Assembly: GCF_009604455.1 (NCBI RefSeq)
Contig: NZ_WEGL01000010.1
Coordinates: forward strand, 124,001 to 188,000
Reading direction: 5' to 3'
Length of the DNA stretch: 64,000 nt
From: Streptomyces sp. RB17
GTDB lineage: Bacteria > Actinomycetota > Actinomycetes > Streptomycetales > Streptomycetaceae
Shown here: piece after piece, positions 8,123 to 16,761 of the stretch
Layout of the letters: each line of letters begins with the position of its first letter
Numbering within the stretch: position 1 is the first letter of the stretch
Program-made: the position numbers and the translations under genes
Notes under the pieces: generated by a model
Told to the model about the DNA's origin: nothing
The model's database searches: none
What the model saw: only the letters and a program-made list of their open reading frames with translations

Positions 8123-9085
8123 TCACCTGCGGTACGGGTTCTCCGCGCGCAGCGCCTTGTCGATGATGTCGCCCACGTCACGGTCGGTGAAGCTCGGCGG
8201 AAGCGGCAGGCCGAGCCGGTCGAGCAGGCGTCTGACCTCGTCGACGGTCGGTTCGTCGGCGAGCGGGACGGCCTCGCGCAGATCGAGCTTGGCCGCCTGC
8301 TCGCGGCTCTGGTGCAGCTCGGTGACGTAGTAGTCGTAGAGCGGCCGGTCGCGCTCCACGCAGAGGCTGACCCGGCTGGGGTCGTCCTGGGTGATGATCA
8401 GGCAGCTGTCGGAGAGGTCGAACCGCAACGCCGGTGCCACGGAGGACAGATGGACGTCGATCTCCAGGGTGTCCAGCCGCTGCCGGTGCCAGCCGGCGGC
8501 GACCACGGTGGCGTACGCCTCCTTGCGGGTGCGCTCGACGGTCCACTCGGCGTCGCCGGGGCCGGGGCCGAAGGTGCTGCGGAACCGGGCGTAGGCGGCG
8601 CACACCTGCTCGTCGGCCGGGTTGATGATGTCGATCTTCATGCTGAGGGAGCGGCGCTGCCGCTGTGCCTCCAGCACGCACTCGGGCAGCGTGACGGCGC
8701 GCAGATAGGTGCCGGTGCCGCCCTTGAACACCCAGCGGCTGGTGGTGCGCCGGGCCCGCTCGTGCGCGAGCGCGACCTCGGCCCCGGAGAGCGTGCGCAC
8801 CATCGCCAGGTCCTCGATGGCCCTGCTCGTCCCGGCGGTCGCGGTCCGGATGTCGGCCATCCGACGGCGCCGCTCGGTGAGCGAGCCGTACACCAGCGCC
8901 GCGAGCACCAGCAGGGTGGCGCCGGAGACGATGTTGGGGTCCATGTTCTGGTTCAGCACGTCCATCAGCCCGACGGCGACGGCGACGACGATGGCGACGA
9001 TCCCGTCCGCGTTCCGGACCGCCCAGGCGATCGCGTCCTCCAGCCGACGCCCGGCCCCTTGCGGTGCGCTGTTCGTCACGTCCAC
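8123..9085 (-). CDS. Two-helix membrane protein with unknown cytoplasmic domain
   Basis: 320 residues. Two hydrophobic segments (about 29-43 and 52-66) form a hairpin, followed by a basic stretch (TERRRRM) and a roughly 240-residue soluble domain. That domain contains GGTGTYLRAVTLPECVL, MKIDIINPADEQVCAAYARFR and FDLSDSCLIITQDDPS. I do not recognise it. The pattern of an 'RAVTLP' strand, a DP/NP turn and an SDxxxIxTxDDP segment is reminiscent of membrane-anchored effector or sensor proteins near signalling operons, which is inference only. It is the promoter-proximal gene of the cassette with the cupin-like and IMPase genes. Confidence 0.6.
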   Translation of the reverse strand: MDVTNSAPQGAGRRLEDAIAWAVRNADGIVAIVVAVAVGLMDVLNQNMDPNIVSGATLLVLAALVYGSLTERRRRMADIRTATAGTSRAIEDLAMVRTLSGAEVALAHERARRTTSRWVFKGGTGTYLRAVTLPECVLEAQRQRRSLSMKIDIINPADEQVCAAYARFRSTFGPGPGDAEWTVERTRKEAYATVVAAGWHRQRLDTLEIDVHLSSVAPALRFDLSDSCLIITQDDPSRVSLCVERDRPLYDYYVTELHQSREQAAKLDLREAVPLADEPTVDEVRRLLDRLGLPLPPSFTDRDVGDIIDKALRAENPYRR

Positions 9086-9199
9086 CCTCCCCCGACGGTG
9101 GTATCCATCGTAGGAGGAAGGGGAGTTGGTGAGCCATGGGTCAATCGGCCGCGAAGTCGAGGTTGATCACGCCACCGACCTCATGGTGGGCGCACGTTC

Positions 9200-9613
9200 T
9201 CACGGCAGGTCGTCCCGTCCCAGCCAGGCGGGCTTGACGGGCACACCGTCGGCGTACCGCTCGACCGGCTTCCCCGGCTCCTCAGGTTCACCAGCGGTCT
9301 CGCCCGGCTCCTCCACGGGTTCCGGTACGGTGACGGGCGCGGCGGAGTCCTCCAGCAGTTCCGCCACCGTGAACCGGGTGGCGAACGACTGCCACGCCCC
9401 GTCGACGACGAGCAGAAACCCGTCACCGTCCCGAAGCAGCCGACGACGCCTGGGGCTTCTGGGATGCTCGGGCGAAAAGCTCCGAGCCCGCTGCTCCAGC
9501 TCCACGAGCGCCTCTTCACGAGACCCGGTCACATGCGCCAGCACATAGGCCTCGACGTGCTTGCGGTCCCCCGAACTCCTGGTCGTCTCGACGACCAGCC
9601 CCCATATCGTCAT
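9200..9613 (-). CDS. Conserved hypothetical protein
   Basis: 137 residues starting MTIWGLVVETTRSS with a GGCGGAG ribosome-binding site. The first 90 residues look like a small alpha/beta domain (EAYVLAHVTGSREEALVELEQRA, RLLRDGDGFLLVVDGAWQSFATRFTVAELL). The C-terminal 45 residues are Pro/Glu/Val-rich and probably disordered. I do not recognise the family and no function can be given. It is separated from the three-gene cassette downstream by 114 bp. Confidence 0.7.
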   Translation of the reverse strand: MTIWGLVVETTRSSGDRKHVEAYVLAHVTGSREEALVELEQRARSFSPEHPRSPRRRRLLRDGDGFLLVVDGAWQSFATRFTVAELLEDSAAPVTVPEPVEEPGETAGEPEEPGKPVERYADGVPVKPAWLGRDDLP

Positions 9614-9707
9614 GGTCTCCGCCCCGTGTACGTTCCCTGTCCCGGCCAAGGATGACTGATGAACCAGTCGCCGAAGGCGCTCCCGCTGCCGGTGCATCCA
9701 ACCGGCC

Positions 9708-10901
9708 CTAAAGACCCACGATCCTGTTCCACCGCTTCGCGAACTCCACGCGCTCCGTGGAGGTGATGTCCCGGGCGATCACGAGGCGCTCGCGCATGGC
9801 GGAGTCGGGGAAGATCAGGGGGTTGTCGGCGAGGGACGCGGTGTGCTTGTCCTTCGAGGAGGCCAGGACGTCCCGGGCGGCGGGGACGGGGCAGACGTAG
9901 TTGACCCAGGCGGCGAGTTCCGCGGCGGTCTCCGGGGCGTAGTAGTAGTCGATCAGGCGCTCGGCGTTGGCCTTGTGGCGGGCCCGGTTGGGGATCATCA
10001 GGGAGTCCGACCACAGCTCGGCGCCCTCCTCGGGGACGACGAAGCGGATGTCGGGGTTGTCGGCCTGGAGCTGGATGACGTCGCCGGAGTAGGCCTGGCA
10101 GGCCAGGACGTCCCCGCTGACCAGGTCCTTGGTGTAGTCGTTGCCGGTGAAGCGGCGGATCTGGCCGCGGTGGATCTCGCGCTCGACCTCGTCGCAGACG
10201 GTGTGGAAGTCGTCCGCCGTCCACCGGGAGATGTCCACTCCGTTGCCCTGCATGAGGAGGGCGAAGGACTCGTCCAGGCCGGACAGCAGGGTCACGCGGC
10301 CCTTGAGGTCGTTCGCCCAGAGGTCCTTGACGTGGCGGATCTCGCGGCCCAGCTTCCTGCGGTTGTAGGCGATGCCGGTGATGCCCGACTGCCACGGCAC
10401 CGTGAACCGGCGGCCCTTGTCGAAGGCGGGTGAACGCAGCAGTGGGTCAAGGTACTTCGCCACGTTCGGCTGGCGGGTGCGGTCCATCTCCTGGACCCAG
10501 CCCAGCCGGACGAACCGGGCGCACATCCAGTCGCTGATGACGATCAGGTCGCGGCCGGTGGACTGATGGTTCATCAGCGCGGGGCTGATCTTGCCGAAGA
10601 ACTCGTCGTTGTCGTTGATCTCCTCGACGTAGTCCACGGAGATCCCGGTGCGCCTCTCGAACGCCTCGAGCGTGGGCCGCCGGTTCGGGTCGTGGTCGTC
10701 GGTGTCGATGTACAGCGGCCAGTTCGCCCAGGTCAGCTTCTTGTCGGCCATGGACTCGTCGGCGACGGCCCGGTCTCCGGGGGCGACGTAGGCGGCGGGC
10801 ACCCCGCAGCCGGCCAGCGCACCGAGCGCGGCGGTGCCGCCGAGGGCGCGCAGGAGGGAGCGGCGGGACAGCGGAGTCGTACGGGAAGAGGTCCGAGGCA
10901 T
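9708..10901 (-). CDS. PotD-like spermidine/putrescine ABC transporter substrate-binding lipoprotein
   Basis: 397 residues. The N-terminus carries a twin-arginine motif (RRSLLRALGG) running into a lipobox (LAGC), so this looks like a Tat-exported lipoprotein. The mature part follows the PotD/PotF fold: KLTWANWPLYID, RTGISVDYVEEINDNDEFFGKI, GRDLIVISDWMCARFVR, VPWQSGITGIAYN and ACQAYSGDVIQLQ. It would capture polyamines outside the membrane. No permease or ATPase for it lies in the window. The polyamine/GABA catabolic genes 1.4 kb away support the substrate guess. Confidence 0.88.
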   Translation of the reverse strand: MPRTSSRTTPLSRRSLLRALGGTAALGALAGCGVPAAYVAPGDRAVADESMADKKLTWANWPLYIDTDDHDPNRRPTLEAFERRTGISVDYVEEINDNDEFFGKISPALMNHQSTGRDLIVISDWMCARFVRLGWVQEMDRTRQPNVAKYLDPLLRSPAFDKGRRFTVPWQSGITGIAYNRRKLGREIRHVKDLWANDLKGRVTLLSGLDESFALLMQGNGVDISRWTADDFHTVCDEVEREIHRGQIRRFTGNDYTKDLVSGDVLACQAYSGDVIQLQADNPDIRFVVPEEGAELWSDSLMIPNRARHKANAERLIDYYYAPETAAELAAWVNYVCPVPAARDVLASSKDKHTASLADNPLIFPDSAMRERLVIARDITSTERVEFAKRWNRIVGL

Positions 10902-11079
10902 CCCGGAAGCATGCCGTCAGGCACGGCGACCGGACAATCGACGCTGCGTCGAGCATGCCTCCGGCTGACCGACACCCTGTCGATCAACGGCCCGTTGCCG
11001 GAGTACGGAAAACGTGCGACCGGGTATGCGTCCCGCGTCGCGCAGTGCCTCGGCCGCTCCCCGGGAGGACGATGGCCGG

Positions 11080-11694
11080 GTGCTGCCACAGGGGAAGCGG
11101 CGCCGCGAGGCGCGGGAGGAATCGGCCCGCCCGCGGGGCCGGTTGACGGTGTTCGGCGAGCTGCTCGCGGGGCATCCGTTCGCCCCGGACCGTCCGGGCG
11201 TCACCCATGTGATGGCCGTCGAGTACGCCGGGGCGCTGGACGCCTATGAGCGGGCCTCACGGGTGGCCGACCGCGATCCGGCCGCAGCGAGACGGGAACT
11301 GGACGAGGGCCTCGCCGCACTGGACCGCCTCGACACCCGTCTCGTCGGCACACTGCCGGCCGACACGCCGGGATCGGCCGAGCCACCCGGGGGAGGCCGG
11401 GGACGGGGGCGGAGAAAGAGACGGGGAAGGGGACGGGGGCGGGGGCGGCGAAGGAGAGGGGGCGGTGAAGGCGGGCCCCGGCCTGCCCTCGGCGAAGGCA
11501 CCGGGCCGCGCGAAGCCCCCGCCCGTCCGGAGCCAGGACAGCGACCGGCCGAGGCCCCCGCCCGTCCGGAGCCAGGGCGTCGGCATGCCGACGCCCCCGC
11601 GGTGACGTGCTCTCGCCAAACACGGTGGACAGGACCGCCGTCACGCTTGCGGACGTCTCCCGGAGCGGCGTGGCCGCTCGTCGGCTGCGGCTGA
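11080..11694 (+). CDS. Hypothetical protein with degenerate Gly/Arg-rich C-terminus, possibly frame-disrupted
   Basis: 204 residues from GTG 11080 (GGGAGG 11 bases upstream). The first 95 residues look like a genuine domain (LTVFGELLAGHPFAPDRPG, HVMAVEYAGALDAYERASR, LDRLDTRLVGTLP), of a type I recall as a conserved Streptomyces hypothetical. After that the frame enters a G-rich tract read as GRGRR repeats, then a 22-bp direct repeat (11516-11537 and 11555-11576). It finally overlaps another frame that encodes recognisable membrane protein. The true C-terminus is probably elsewhere or lost by frameshift. Confidence 0.45.
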   Translation: MLPQGKRRREAREESARPRGRLTVFGELLAGHPFAPDRPGVTHVMAVEYAGALDAYERASRVADRDPAAARRELDEGLAALDRLDTRLVGTLPADTPGSAEPPGGGRGRGRRKRRGRGRGRGRRRRGGGEGGPRPALGEGTGPREAPARPEPGQRPAEAPARPEPGRRHADAPAVTCSRQTRWTGPPSRLRTSPGAAWPLVGCG

Positions 11695-12221
11695 CGGAGC
11701 GCTACACCACCCGGCAACTGCTGACCCGGGCCGGCCTCGTGGCCCTGCCCTGCTACTGCCTGGTCGTCGGCATTCGGGGCGGCTGGACCCCGGCGCTGGT
11801 CTGCCTCCCGCTCCTGTACTTCGGGCTCATGCCGACCGGCGGCGGAGGCGTGCTCTGCCGGGGGTGATGTCGCGGAACCGGAGCGCCGTCCGAGGCGGAC
11901 GCGTCGCCGCCGAGTACCGCGGCACCGAGCGCGCCCACGGCGGCGCCGGCCCCTGGGAACAGCGCTACGTCCACACGGACGCCGCCGGTCGTGAGACGAC
12001 GTACCGGCGCGGCGTGCCCGACCCCGTCCCTGGTCGCCTTGCCGGCCCGCCGCCTGTGGCTGGTCGAGGGGCAGGAGGAGCACACACTGATCACCCCGAC
12101 GGAGCTGTTCCTCGCCCCGCTGTCCCTGGTCGTCTCCGTCCCCCTGCTGCTGTTCGGCGTGGGACTGGCACTGGGCGCGGTTCCCGGGATGCTGATCGCC
12201 GTGTCGACCGGCCTGTGGTGA
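11607..12221 (+). pseudogene. Membrane protein gene broken by two compensating frameshifts
   Basis: One protein can be followed across frames. The frame starting at 11607 gives RLRLTERYTTRQLLTRAGLVALPCY... (a membrane segment) to a stop at 11867. A second frame from about 11870 gives SRNRSAVRGGRVAAEYRGTER...WEQRYVHTDAAGRET. The first frame then resumes from about 12000 with ARRLWLVEGQEEHT and a C-terminal membrane hairpin (LSLVVSVPLLLFGVGLALG), ending at 12221. The parts are in the right order and adjacent, so a single gene with two indels (or two sequencing errors) explains them best. The product would be a small membrane protein of unknown function. Confidence 0.6.
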
Positions 12222-12256
12222 GGGCCGCCGTACACCGGAGCGCTCGGCGGAACGGC

Positions 12257-12296
12257 GCGGCCCCCGGACGGGGAGGTGAACCCGTCCGAGGGCCGC
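12257..12296. terminator. Bidirectional hairpin terminator
   Basis: A long GC stem (GCGGCCC and CCGGACGGG pairing with CCCGTCCG and GGGCCGC, 8-base loop) sits between the plus-strand broken gene and the minus-strand aldehyde dehydrogenase gene, where a two-way terminator is expected. Confidence 0.75.
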
Positions 12297-12314
12297 GTAC
12301 TGCCGTTCCGCTGC

Positions 12315-13754
12315 TTACTCGCCGAGGGAGGTCATCACGTGCTTGATGCGCGTGTAGTCCTCGAAGCCGTACCCCGACAGGTCCTTGCCGTAGCCGGACT
12401 TCTTGAAGCCGCCGTGCGGCATCTCCGCGACCAGCGGGATGTGGGTGTTGATCCACACACAGCCGAAGTCGAGCTTCTTGGACATGCGCATCGCGCGGGC
12501 GTGGTCCTTGGTCCACACCGAGGAGGCGAGGGCGTAGTCGACGCCGTTGGCGTACTCGACGGCCTGGTCCTCGTCGGAGAAGGTCTGGACGGTGATGACC
12601 GGGCCGAAGACCTCCTTCTGGATGATCTCGTCGTCCTGCTTGACGCCGGAGACGACGGTCGGCGCGAAGAAGTAGCCCTTGTCGCCGACGCGCTTGCCGC
12701 CGGCCTCCACGCGCGCGTGCGCGGGCAGCCGCTCGATGAAGCCCTCGACCTGCTTGAGCTGGTTGGGGTTGTTCAGCGGGCCGAAGAGCACGTCCTCGTC
12801 GTCCGGCTGGCCGGTCTTGGTGTCCGCGGCGGCCTTCGCCAGCGCGGCCACGAACTCGTCGTGGATCGACTCGTGGACGAGGACGCGGCAGGCGGCCGTA
12901 CAGTCCTGGCCGGCGTTGAAGAAGCCGGCCACGGAGATGTCCTCGACGGCCTTGGCGATGTCGGTGTCCTCGAAGACGACGACCGGGGCCTTGCCGCCCA
13001 GCTCCAGGTGGACCCGCTTGAGGTCCTTCGACGCCGACTCGGCCACCGACATGCCGGCACGGACCGAGCCGGTGATGGAGGCCATCGCCGGGGTGTCGTG
13101 CTCGACCATCAGCCGGCCGGTCTCACGGTCGCCGCAGACGACGTTGAAGACGCCCTTGGGCAGGATCGAGCCGATGATGTCCGCGATGAGGACGGTCGAC
13201 GCCGGGGTGGTGTCCGACGGCTTCAACACCACCGTGTTGCCGGCCGCGATCGCGGGGGCGAACTTCCATACGGCCATCATCATCGGGTAGTTCCACGGCG
13301 CGACCTGCGCGCAGACGCCGACCGGCTCACGGCGGATGATCGAGGTCATCCCCTCCATGTACTCGCCGGCCGAGCGGCCCTCCAGCATCCGCGCCGCGCC
13401 CGCGAAGAAGCGGATCTGGTCGACCATCGGCGGGATCTCCTCGGAGCGGGTGAGCCCGGTCGGCTTGCCCGTGTTCTCCACCTCGGCCGCGATCAGTTCC
13501 TCGGCGCGCTCCTCGAACGCGTCCGCGATCTTGAGGAGGGCCTTCTGGCGCTCGCCGGGGGTGGTGTCGCGCCAGGCCGGGAAGGCGCGGGCGGCGGCCT
13601 CCATCGCGGCGTCCACGTCCGCCTCGCCGGACAGCGGCGCGGTCGCGTACGCCTCGCCCGTCGCCGGGTTGACCACCTCGGTGGTCCGTCCGTCGGCGGC
13701 GTCCCGGAACTCACCGTCGATGTAGTTGCGCAGACGACGCAGCTCGGTGCTCAC
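12315..13754 (-). CDS. Gamma-aminobutyraldehyde / aldehyde dehydrogenase (NAD-dependent)
   Basis: 479 residues, the normal length for the ALDH superfamily. Motifs in order are PWNYPMMM (substrate/cofactor entry), KPSDTTP, the general-base Glu in LELGGKAP, the catalytic Cys in GQDCTAACR and EVFGPV. GTG at 13754 is chosen because AGGAGG lies 6 bases upstream and the protein then begins STELRRLRNYIDGEF. It would oxidise 4-aminobutanal to GABA in putrescine breakdown, inferred from the neighbouring aminotransferase, Lrp regulator and PotD-like gene. The divergent regulator shares its 185-bp promoter region. Other aldehydes cannot be excluded. Confidence 0.88.
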   Translation of the reverse strand: MSTELRRLRNYIDGEFRDAADGRTTEVVNPATGEAYATAPLSGEADVDAAMEAAARAFPAWRDTTPGERQKALLKIADAFEERAEELIAAEVENTGKPTGLTRSEEIPPMVDQIRFFAGAARMLEGRSAGEYMEGMTSIIRREPVGVCAQVAPWNYPMMMAVWKFAPAIAAGNTVVLKPSDTTPASTVLIADIIGSILPKGVFNVVCGDRETGRLMVEHDTPAMASITGSVRAGMSVAESASKDLKRVHLELGGKAPVVVFEDTDIAKAVEDISVAGFFNAGQDCTAACRVLVHESIHDEFVAALAKAAADTKTGQPDDEDVLFGPLNNPNQLKQVEGFIERLPAHARVEAGGKRVGDKGYFFAPTVVSGVKQDDEIIQKEVFGPVITVQTFSDEDQAVEYANGVDYALASSVWTKDHARAMRMSKKLDFGCVWINTHIPLVAEMPHGGFKKSGYGKDLSGYGFEDYTRIKHVMTSLGE

Positions 13755-13850
13755 TGCCGGCCTCCTGATCTGGTTCTTTGCGTCCACTCACTGAGACACC
13801 CACCCTAGCCGTCAGGCCCACGTTTTCAACACCCCTACAGCCGCCACTTC

Positions 13851-13891
13851 TGCGAAATCCGCAAGACTGCGACTCTCAGACAACGGATTTC
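13851..13891. promoter_or_regulatory. Dyad repeats in the divergent aldh / Lrp promoter, candidate Lrp operator
   Basis: TGCG-AAATC-CGCA (13851-13863) is a perfect short dyad. Its GAAATCCG also pairs as an inverted repeat with CGGATTTC at 13884-13891, and a related TGCGAAAC follows at 13905. Placed between the dehydrogenase and its divergent Lrp-type regulator, these are the natural operator candidates. Confidence 0.5.
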
Positions 13892-13939
13892 ATCGATCGG
13901 GGCTTGCGAAACTGTCGAGACCTCGTGCACAGTGAGGTC

Positions 13940-14446
13940 GTGGCCAGTCGAAGCGCAGACCAGAGGGACTCCACCCGCGAGTCCAGGAACGGCGGCACCC
14001 CCCAGCTGGACGCCGTCTCCCTCGCCATCATCCAGCAGCTCCAGGAGGACGGCCGCAGGCCGTACGCCGCGATCGGCAAGGCGGTCGGGCTCTCCGAGGC
14101 GGCCGTGCGCCAGCGCGTCCAGAAGCTGCTGGACCAGGGCGTGATGCAGATCGTCGCCGTCACGGACCCGCTCACCGTGGGCTTCCGCCGGCAGGCGATG
14201 GTCGGGATCAACGCCGAGGGCGATGTCGAGAAGATCGCGGACGCGCTGACTGACATGTCGGAAGTCGAGTACGTGGTGATGACCGCGGGCTCGTTCGACA
14301 TCCTCGCCGAGATCGTCTGCGAGGACGACGACCACCTGCTGGACGTCATCAACAAACGCATCCGGTCCCTGCCCGGAGTGCGCTCCACCGAGAGCTTCGT
14401 CTACCTGAAGCTGAAGAAGCAGACCTACATGTGGGGAACCCGATAA
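13940..14446 (+). CDS. Lrp/AsnC-family transcriptional regulator
   Basis: 168 residues. The N-terminal winged HTH (about residues 25-75: LDAVSLAIIQQLQEDGRRPYAAIGKAVGLSEAAVRQRVQKLLDQG, in parts) is followed by the RAM ligand-binding domain (VGINAEGDVEKIADALTDMSEVEYVVMTAGSFDILAEIVC). It would sense an amino acid or amine and control the flanking dehydrogenase and aminotransferase genes. The GTG at 13940 (VASRSADQ) is chosen because I recall orthologs starting there. GTG 13925 is an in-frame alternative, and neither has an ideal ribosome-binding site. The stop is 19 bp before the aminotransferase start. Confidence 0.88.
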   Translation: MASRSADQRDSTRESRNGGTPQLDAVSLAIIQQLQEDGRRPYAAIGKAVGLSEAAVRQRVQKLLDQGVMQIVAVTDPLTVGFRRQAMVGINAEGDVEKIADALTDMSEVEYVVMTAGSFDILAEIVCEDDDHLLDVINKRIRSLPGVRSTESFVYLKLKKQTYMWGTR

Positions 14447-14470
14447 CCGTGAGGACCCGATAACCGTGAG
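14439..14470 (+). repeat. 17-bp tandem duplication between the Lrp and aminotransferase genes
   Basis: ACCCGATAACCGTGAG occurs twice with a 17-bp period. The first copy carries the TAA stop of the regulator and a GTG; the second carries the GTG start of the aminotransferase. It looks like a simple local duplication that opened the spacing between the two genes. Confidence 0.8.
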
Positions 14471-15830
14471 CAGCAAGGACCTCAGCCGCACCGCGTACGA
14501 CCACCTGTGGATGCACTTCACCCGCATGTCCTCGTACGAGAACGCCCCCGTCCCGACCATCGTCCGGGGTGAGGGCACCTACATCTACGACGACAAGGGC
14601 AAGCGCTACCTCGACGGTCTCGCGGGTCTGTTCGTGGTCCAGGCCGGTCACGGCCGCACGGAACTCGCCGAGACCGCCTTCAAGCAGGCCCAGGAGCTGG
14701 CCTTCTTCCCGGTGTGGTCCTACGCCCACCCGAAGGCCGTCGAGCTGGCCGAGCGCCTGGCCGACTACGCCCCGGGCGACCTGAACAAGGTCTTCTTCAC
14801 CACCGGCGGCGGCGAGGCCGTCGAGACCGCCTGGAAGCTCGCCAAGCAGTACTTCAAGCTGCAGGGCAAGCCGACCAAGTACAAGGTCATCTCGCGTGCG
14901 GTCGCCTACCACGGCACCCCGCAGGGCGCCCTGTCCATCACGGGTCTGCCCGGCCTGAAGGCGCCCTTCGAGCCGCTCGTCCCGGGCGCGCACAAGGTGC
15001 CGAACACCAACATCTACCGCGCCCCGCTCTTCGGTGACGACCCCGAGGCCTTCGGCCGTTGGGCCGCCGACCAGATCGAGCAGCAGATCCTCTTCGAGGG
15101 CCCGGACACCGTCGCCGCGGTCTTCCTGGAGCCGGTGCAGAACGCCGGCGGCTGCTTCCCGCCGCCGCCCGGCTACTTCCAGCGCGTGCGCGAGATCTGC
15201 GACAAGTACGACGTCCTGCTCGTGTCGGACGAGGTCATCTGCGCCTTCGGCCGCCTCGGCACGATGTTCGCCTGCGACAAGTTCGGCTACGTCCCGGACA
15301 TGATCACCTGCGCCAAGGGCATGACCTCGGGCTACTCCCCGATCGGCGCCTGCATCATCTCCGACAAGCTCGCCGAGCCGTTCTACAAGGGCGACAACAC
15401 CTTCCTGCACGGCTACACGTTCGGCGGCCACCCCGTGTCGGCGGCCGTGGGCCTGGCCAACCTCGACCTGTTCGAGCGCGAGGGCCTGAACCAGCACGTG
15501 CTGGACAACGAGGGCGCGTTCCTGCAGACCCTGCAGAAGCTGCACGACCTGCCGATCGTCGGCGACGTCCGCGGCAACGGCTTCTTCTACGGCATCGAGC
15601 TGGTGAAGGACAAGAACACCAAGGAGTCCTTCAACGAGGAGGAGACCGAGCGCGTCCTGTACGGCTTCCTCTCCAAGGCGCTGTACGACAACGGCCTGTA
15701 CTGCCGCGCCGACGACCGTGGCGACCCGGTCGTCCAGCTCGCCCCGCCGCTGATCTCCAACCAGGAGACGTTCGACGAGATCGAGCAGATCCTGCGCGCG
15801 ACGCTGTCGGAGGCGTGGACCAAGCTCTGA
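14466..15830 (+). CDS. Class III PLP aminotransferase (putrescine/GABA-type)
   Basis: 454 residues, full length for omega-amino acid:pyruvate-type transaminases. It shows YLDGLAGLFVVQAGHG, TTGGGEAVETAWKLAK (phosphate-binding turn), YHGTPQGALSITG, LLVSDEVICAFGR (Asp contacting the pyridine nitrogen) and the Schiff-base Lys in CAKGMTSGYSPIGA. It would transfer the amino group of putrescine, GABA or a related omega-amine to a keto acid. With the divergent aldehyde dehydrogenase this makes a two-step route from diamine towards succinate. It starts at GTG 14466. Exact substrate specificity is not visible. Confidence 0.88.
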   Translation: MSSKDLSRTAYDHLWMHFTRMSSYENAPVPTIVRGEGTYIYDDKGKRYLDGLAGLFVVQAGHGRTELAETAFKQAQELAFFPVWSYAHPKAVELAERLADYAPGDLNKVFFTTGGGEAVETAWKLAKQYFKLQGKPTKYKVISRAVAYHGTPQGALSITGLPGLKAPFEPLVPGAHKVPNTNIYRAPLFGDDPEAFGRWAADQIEQQILFEGPDTVAAVFLEPVQNAGGCFPPPPGYFQRVREICDKYDVLLVSDEVICAFGRLGTMFACDKFGYVPDMITCAKGMTSGYSPIGACIISDKLAEPFYKGDNTFLHGYTFGGHPVSAAVGLANLDLFEREGLNQHVLDNEGAFLQTLQKLHDLPIVGDVRGNGFFYGIELVKDKNTKESFNEEETERVLYGFLSKALYDNGLYCRADDRGDPVVQLAPPLISNQETFDEIEQILRATLSEAWTKL

Positions 15831-15851
15831 TCATCCGACTGGATGACCGAC

Positions 15852-15901
15852 ACCGGCCCCGGTGCCGTCCGTTCGAGTGAGAACGGCGGCCCGGGGCCGT
15901 G
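15852..15901 (+). terminator. Hairpin after the aminotransferase gene
   Basis: CACGGCCCCGG-type sequence pairs imperfectly with CCGGGGCCGTG across a loop containing TTCGAGTGAGAA. It follows the aminotransferase stop by about 20 bases and is a plausible intrinsic terminator without a U-tract, as is common in Streptomyces. Confidence 0.6.
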
Positions 15902-16020
15902 TGCTGTCCGGCCTCCCGGCGGCGGCTGCCTAGCGTTCCAGTGACCGATCGGCCCAGCCTTCGTTCCCCCGTACGAGGGACGAGGCACGGGAAAACGGAT
16001 CAGAACCGAGGTGTACGCCC

Positions 16021-16761
16021 ATGGAGGCCCCGCCGGACAACGACGTGCTCTGGGCACGCTCCCTGCACTTCAGGCATCCCGACGGCTCCCCAGGACTGGC
16101 CGGGATCTCGCTCGGCGTGCGCGAGGGCGAGATCCTCGCCGTCACCGGCCCGCGCGGCAGCGGCAAGACGACCCTGCTGCGCTGTCTGTCCGGCCTGGTG
16201 CCGGTGCCCAGCGGCGAGGTGTGGTTCAACAGCGCGCCCATGCACACCCTGGGCCCGATGCGCCGGGAGCGGCTGCGCCGGGACCGCTTCGGCTGGATCG
16301 ACCCGGAGCCGGTCCTGGTCCCCGAGCTGAACGTCTGGGAGAACGCCGCGCTCCCCCTGATGCTGCGCGGCATCGGCCGCCGCAGGGCCAAGATCAGGGC
16401 GCTGGAGTGGCTGGAACGGCTCGACGTCGGCGACCGGGTCCGCAACCGCCCGCACCAACTGCAGCAGGCCGAGCGCCAGCGCGTCGCCATCGCCCGGTCC
16501 CTGGCCACGGCCCCCACGGTCCTCTTCGCCGACGAGCCCACGGCTCCCCTGCACCGCGCCGACCGCACGCACGTGCTGCGCACGCTCACCTCGGCCGCCC
16601 GCTCGCACGGCATCACGGTCGTCCTCGCCACGCACGACCCCGACACCGCCGCCCTCGCCGACCGCACCGTGGCCCTGCTGGACGGCCGGCGCGTCAGCAC
16701 CGTGCATCTGCCCGACGCCCCCGAGACGGAAGGCCGCGCCGCGTGGTCGCTCTCCGTCTGA
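16021..16761 (+). CDS. ABC transporter ATPase with degenerate signature motif
   Basis: 246 residues, organised like LolD/MacB-type ATPases that partner FtsX-like permeases. Walker A (GPRGSGKTT, about residues 41-49) and Walker B (VLFADEPT) are intact, and the H-loop is ATHD. The LSGGQ signature is replaced by LQQAE and the D-loop LD by LH. ATG 16021 has GAGG 10 bases upstream. The permease gene starts within its last 19 bp, so the two are coupled. The lost signature may mean slow or regulatory ATP use, which is inference. Confidence 0.82.
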   Translation: MEAPPDNDVLWARSLHFRHPDGSPGLAGISLGVREGEILAVTGPRGSGKTTLLRCLSGLVPVPSGEVWFNSAPMHTLGPMRRERLRRDRFGWIDPEPVLVPELNVWENAALPLMLRGIGRRRAKIRALEWLERLDVGDRVRNRPHQLQQAERQRVAIARSLATAPTVLFADEPTAPLHRADRTHVLRTLTSAARSHGITVVLATHDPDTAALADRTVALLDGRRVSTVHLPDAPETEGRAAWSLSV

